Shown here one piece after another: positions 32,963-35,504 of a stretch of 35,504 nt of DNA. Below the pieces are notes generated by a model. The model saw only the letters and a list, made by a program, of their open reading frames with translations, was not told the origin of the DNA and made no database searches. This DNA comes from SZUA-254 sp964596065. GTDB lineage: Bacteria; Bacteroidota; Ignavibacteria; UBA10030; SZUA-254. Numbering within the stretch: the first letter of the stretch is position 1; the number at the start of each line of letters is the position of its first letter. Both the position numbers and the translations under genes were made by a program. Where the stretch lies: contig CAZQSM010000017.1 of the NCBI GenBank assembly GCA_964596065.1, positions 1 to 35,504 on the forward strand, written 5' to 3'.

Positions 32963-33037
32963 TCGGGGCGGGCGGATTTGAACCGCCGACCTCTTGGTCC
33001 CGAACCAAGCGCTCTAGCCGGGCTGAGCCACGCCCCG
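32963..33037 (-). tRNA. tRNA-Pro (anticodon CGG, reads CCG)
   Basis: Minus-strand sequence opens CGGGGCGTGGCTCAG. The acceptor stem is CGGGGCG with CGCCCCG and discriminator A. The anticodon arm is CTTGG-TTCGGGA-CCAAG, giving CGG. The T arm is GGCGGTTCAAATCCGCC. The CCA end is not encoded (ACAC follows), unlike the tRNA-Arg gene. Confidence 0.95.
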
Positions 33038-33057
33038 ATGGTGTTCCAAGGAGCCCA

Positions 33058-33085
33058 AAGATAGCAAAACGCCCCCTATTATCAA
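33058..33085 (-). promoter_or_regulatory. Promoter of tRNA-Pro and the receiver gene
   Basis: Minus-strand TTGATA (33085-33080), 16 bp, TATCTT (33063-33058), 20 bp before the tRNA. The same bases also read TTTG, 19 bp, TATCTTTG, which equals the Bacteroidota consensus TTTG/TAnnTTTG. The -35 lies inside the terminator of the upstream operon. Confidence 0.65.
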
Positions 33086-33101
33086 AACGATACCGGGGGC
33101 G
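33066..33101 (-). terminator. Intrinsic terminator after miaA
   Basis: Minus-strand stem CGCCCCC/GGGGGCG (33101-33095 with 33076-33070), with an inner TATC-GTTTT-GATA hairpin, followed by TTTT (33069-33066). It begins 15 bp after the miaA stop. The T-run is short but the stem is strong. Confidence 0.75.
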
Positions 33102-33116
33102 CCGCGGCGCGCCGGA

Positions 33117-34085
33117 TCAGCGACCATCCGCCAGTTCACGGTAGGTGCTCGCGACGTCCGACGCGATGCGGGGAATCTCCTCCGCGGACCCGATGTCGAT
33201 CCATACCACCGACGGGTCGGCGCGGAACCAGGTCAGCTGGCGCTTCGCGAAGCGGCGCGAGTTCATCTGGATCATCGCGATCATTTCCTGCCTGCTGATC
33301 CGGCCCCCGATGTGGGCGACGGCCTCCCGGTATCCCACCGTCTGCATCGAACGGAGCCCCGGCGGATAGCCGAGCTCGAGCAGGCGCCGGGTTTCTTCCA
33401 CGAGCCCCCCGTTCACCATTTCGATGACGCGGGCGTTGATCCGCCCGTAGAGCAGGGGTCGCGGCCACCGGAGGGCGACCTGCATGGAACGGAAGGGGAT
33501 CTCGACAGGGGTCCGTTGATGGTCGGAGATCGTGCGGCCGCTGAGCGTGAACACCTCGAGGGCCCTGACAATGCGCCGGGTGTTGGTGGGGAGGCATTTC
33601 GCCGCGGCGGCGGGATCCACCCGCCGCAGCTCCTCCAGGAGGGCCTCCGCCCCCCCGGCTTCCAGCCGTTCCTCGAGCTCGTCCCGCACCGCCTGCAGCG
33701 CCCCCGGCCCGTCGAAGAGTCCGCGAAGCAGCGAACGGAGGTAGAGCCCCGAACCGCCGACCACCAGCGGGACGCGGCCGCGGCCCAGGATGTCGGCGAT
33801 GACGCGGCGTCCGGCGGTCCCGAACCCGCCCGAATTGAACTCGCCGTCGGGCTCGAGTTCGCCGATGAAATGGTGGCGGACCTCCCGCAGCTCGGAGGGC
33901 GTCGGCTGGGCGGTCCCCACGGCCATGTACCGGTAGACCTGGCGCGAATCCGCCGAGATGATTTCGCACGGAAGGAGCCGTGCGACGGCGAGGGCGAGCG
34001 CCGTTTTCCCCGATCCCGTCGGTCCGACGAGCGCGAGGACCGCGGCGCTGCCCCGGTGCGGACGCCGGGGCGCGGACCCGCTCAT
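33117..34085 (-). CDS. miaA: tRNA dimethylallyltransferase MiaA
   Basis: 322 residues. It adds the isopentenyl group to A37 of tRNAs reading UNN codons. Marks: P-loop LVGPTGSGKTALA, then IISADSRQVYRYMAVGTAQP, HHFIGELEPDGEFNSGGF, VVGGSGLYLRSLLRG, and the tRNA-binding TVGYREAVAHIGG. The frame is open 80 codons further upstream within pcm, but the conserved part begins after MEMSGSAP. I take the ATG at 34083-34085, which overlaps the pcm stop (ATGA); an ATG two codons upstream is an alternative. A terminator follows. Confidence 0.95.
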   Translation of the reverse strand: MSGSAPRRPHRGSAAVLALVGPTGSGKTALALAVARLLPCEIISADSRQVYRYMAVGTAQPTPSELREVRHHFIGELEPDGEFNSGGFGTAGRRVIADILGRGRVPLVVGGSGLYLRSLLRGLFDGPGALQAVRDELEERLEAGGAEALLEELRRVDPAAAAKCLPTNTRRIVRALEVFTLSGRTISDHQRTPVEIPFRSMQVALRWPRPLLYGRINARVIEMVNGGLVEETRRLLELGYPPGLRSMQTVGYREAVAHIGGRISRQEMIAMIQMNSRRFAKRQLTWFRADPSVVWIDIGSAEEIPRIASDVASTYRELADGR

Positions 34086-34687
34086 TTCCATCCCGATTTG
34101 CCGATGAGGGGAACGAATTTGAACCCGGCGGTGTGCTGCGTTTCGTAACGGTCGCCCCGCCGGACGATCCGGTGGATGTCCTGCAGGTCGATCCCGCCGA
34201 TCGGGATCACGAGTACCCCCCCGTCGGCAAGCTGCTCGAGCAGGGCCCGCGGCGGTTCCGGCGCCCCCGCGGTCACGATGATTCCGCGGTAGGGCCCGAA
34301 TTCGCCCCATCCGAGCGTGCCATCGCCGCACTTCGAGGCGATGTTATATGAATGTTTTTCGAACCGTTTCCGCGCCTCCACGAGCAGCTGCATGTGTCGC
34401 TCCACCGTGAAGACGCGCATCCCCATCTCGGCGAGCACAGCCGCCTGGTAGCCCGACCCGGTCCCCACTTCGAGCACGCGGTCGCCCGCGGCCGCGCGCA
34501 GGGCCTGCGTCATGAAGGCGACGGTGTAGGGCTGGGAAATCGTCTGGGAGCAGCCGATCGGGAGGGCCGAATCCTCGTACGACCGGTTTTGGAACGCGGG
34601 ACCGACGTATTCGTGGCGGTCGATGCGGCGCATCGCGTCGAGGAGGGCCGCGTCGGTGATGCCGCGCCTGAGGAGGAGGTCGATCAT
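34082..34687 (-). CDS. pcm: Protein-L-isoaspartate O-methyltransferase
   Basis: 201 residues. It repairs isoaspartyl damage in proteins with S-adenosylmethionine. Marks: GITDAALLDAMRRIDRHEYV, SQPYTVAFMTQAL, the SAM motif VLEVGTGSGYQAAVLAEMG and the tail GKSGWK. The first ATG follows GGAGGA and GGGGAG. In-frame codons just upstream read RRFSEERGE, similar to the usual N-terminus of the family, but no ATG, GTG or TTG lies among them, so the protein may have lost a short N-terminal piece. It lies between cdaA (71 bp) and miaA (4-bp overlap). Confidence 0.93.
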   Translation of the reverse strand: MIDLLLRRGITDAALLDAMRRIDRHEYVGPAFQNRSYEDSALPIGCSQTISQPYTVAFMTQALRAAAGDRVLEVGTGSGYQAAVLAEMGMRVFTVERHMQLLVEARKRFEKHSYNIASKCGDGTLGWGEFGPYRGIIVTAGAPEPPRALLEQLADGGVLVIPIGGIDLQDIHRIVRRGDRYETQHTAGFKFVPLIGKSGWK

Positions 34688-34758
34688 CTCCCCTCGTTCC
34701 TCCGAGAAGCGCCGGAAACCCTTCGCCGCCCCTGATGGTCCCGCGGAGTGGCCGGAGG

Positions 34759-35504
34759 CTATGGCTGCCCCCCCCTGAAGATCGACCGGATCGACCGCGG
34801 GCCCTTGTCCGGCGTCGGTTCGAGCCTCGCCTTCAGCTCTGCCTTCAATTCCTGCGTGGTGAGGCCGCGGATGAGGACGCCCCCGTCGGCGATGGAGATG
34901 GCGCCCGTCTCCTCCGAGACGACCACGGAAATCACGTCCGCCTGCTCGGAGATGCCGAGGGCGGCCCGGTGCCGCGTCCCGAGGGGGTGGTCGCCGATCT
35001 TGGCGGTCTGGGAGAGGGGCAGGGTCACCCGGGCGGCCTCGACCACGCGGTCCCGCACCACGACGGCCCCGTCGTGGAGGGGCGACCGCGGATTGAAGAT
35101 CGAGACGAGGAGCGGCTTGCTGAGTTTCGCCTGGAGCGAGAGCCCCGTCTCGACGAACGCCTTGAGCCCGGTGGACCGGATCAGCACGATCAGCATTCCG
35201 TGGTGCTTCCGCGCCAGCTCGCCCGCGGCTGCGGCGATCTCGTCGATCGATTCCTCAGCGTTGATGCGCAGGAAGAGCCGCACGAACCGGTTCCTGCCGA
35301 TGAGAACGAGCAGGCGGCGGAGTTCGGGCTGGAAGAGGATGATGAACGCGATGACCCAGATGTCGGTGAGCGTCCGGAGCATCCAGTTCATCGCCTTGAA
35401 ATTGATTGCCTGCGCGATGAACGAGAAACCGATGATCAGCAGGAGTCCGGCGAAGATCTGCGCGGCGACGGTCCCGCGCATGATCATGTAGAGCTTGTAG
35501 AAGA
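34759..35504 (-). CDS. cdaA: Diadenylate cyclase, CdaA type (N-terminus beyond window)
   Basis: 248 visible codons; the frame is open to the window end, where FYKLYMIMRGT matches the end of the first membrane helix of the family, so the start lies outside. Further membrane helices are QIFAGLLLIIGFSFIAQAI and LTDIWVIAFIILFQPELRRL. The DAC domain has both catalytic motifs, DGA (SPLHDGAVVV) and RHR (LGTRHRAALGISE). It makes the second messenger c-di-AMP from two ATP. This domain order is that of CdaA/DacA, not DisA. No CdaR-like partner is visible, as it would be outside. pcm and miaA follow. Confidence 0.95.
   Translation of the reverse strand, partial: FYKLYMIMRGTVAAQIFAGLLLIIGFSFIAQAINFKAMNWMLRTLTDIWVIAFIILFQPELRRLLVLIGRNRFVRLFLRINAEESIDEIAAAAGELARKHHGMLIVLIRSTGLKAFVETGLSLQAKLSKPLLVSIFNPRSPLHDGAVVVRDRVVEAARVTLPLSQTAKIGDHPLGTRHRAALGISEQADVISVVVSEETGAISIADGGVLIRGLTTQELKAELKARLEPTPDKGPRSIRSIFRGGQP

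Noticed and set aside
32916..33008. N-terminal extension of the single-domain regulator (reads RDQEVGGSNPPAP)
   Set aside because: It lies within tRNA-Pro.
1..35504. CRISPR arrays, rRNA genes, insertion sequences and defence systems
   Set aside because: No regularly spaced direct repeats, rRNA sequence, transposase-like protein or recognised defence gene was seen.

Overview
This 35.5 kb window looks like a chromosomal segment of a GC-rich bacterium of the Bacteroidota/FCB group, possibly an Ignavibacteria-like lineage. The main clue is two secreted proteins ending in the type IX secretion (T9SS) sorting domain with the NYPNPFNP signature. Reg_prop two-component genes, a DUF5683-like protein and a long Rel/SpoT enzyme fit the same group. 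This is an inference from protein style; no 16S rRNA or other taxonomic marker is present. Almost every gene is on the minus strand. The exceptions are one SpoU-type RNA methyltransferase and a doubtful small membrane ORF. GTG and TTG starts and 4-bp stop/start overlaps are common.

Layout in + coordinates; minus-strand transcription runs from high to low numbers. 1-1894: the first codons of dnaE, then proS preceded by tRNA-Arg(CCU). 1970-7778: an apparent three-gene operon for exported proteins (tail-fibre-like protein, Asp-box propeller, T9SS cargo) ending in a terminator. 7932-11583: a Reg_prop sensor kinase and its NarL/FixJ-type response regulator, directly upstream of that operon. 11584-12298: the largest gap, holding a promoter-like dyad, a possible plus-strand structured RNA with an intrinsic terminator, and a 49-codon membrane ORF. 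12299-15307: a large T9SS-exported subtilase.

15382-23686 is mostly housekeeping: nadD, a DUF2064-like gene and a CorC/CNNM membrane protein; truA, a DUF5683-like membrane protein and mtaB; rpsA and cmk. A compact divergent promoter separates cmk from the plus-strand methyltransferase gene. 24350-27199 is a cytoplasmic PAS/GAF hybrid histidine kinase. 27318-30982 is a rel - HU - ruvX - AlbA_2 operon behind a near-consensus promoter. 31107-32423 is der. A stand-alone receiver and tRNA-Pro(CGG) follow, and the window ends with miaA, pcm and a truncated cdaA-type diadenylate cyclase gene.

Most genes serve translation (proS, two tRNAs, truA, mtaB, miaA, rpsA, der), nucleotide metabolism (cmk, nadD) and second-messenger signalling (Rel for ppGpp, CdaA for c-di-AMP). 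The accessory part is 2-15 kb: a membrane sensor, its regulator and several exported proteins. I found no CRISPR array, rRNA, insertion sequence, phage or recognisable defence system. The observations most worth following are the plus-strand RNA candidate near 11.9-12.1 kb, the sensor-linked secreted-protein operon, the symmetric divergent promoter at 23.7 kb, and mtaB starting directly on the rpsA terminator.
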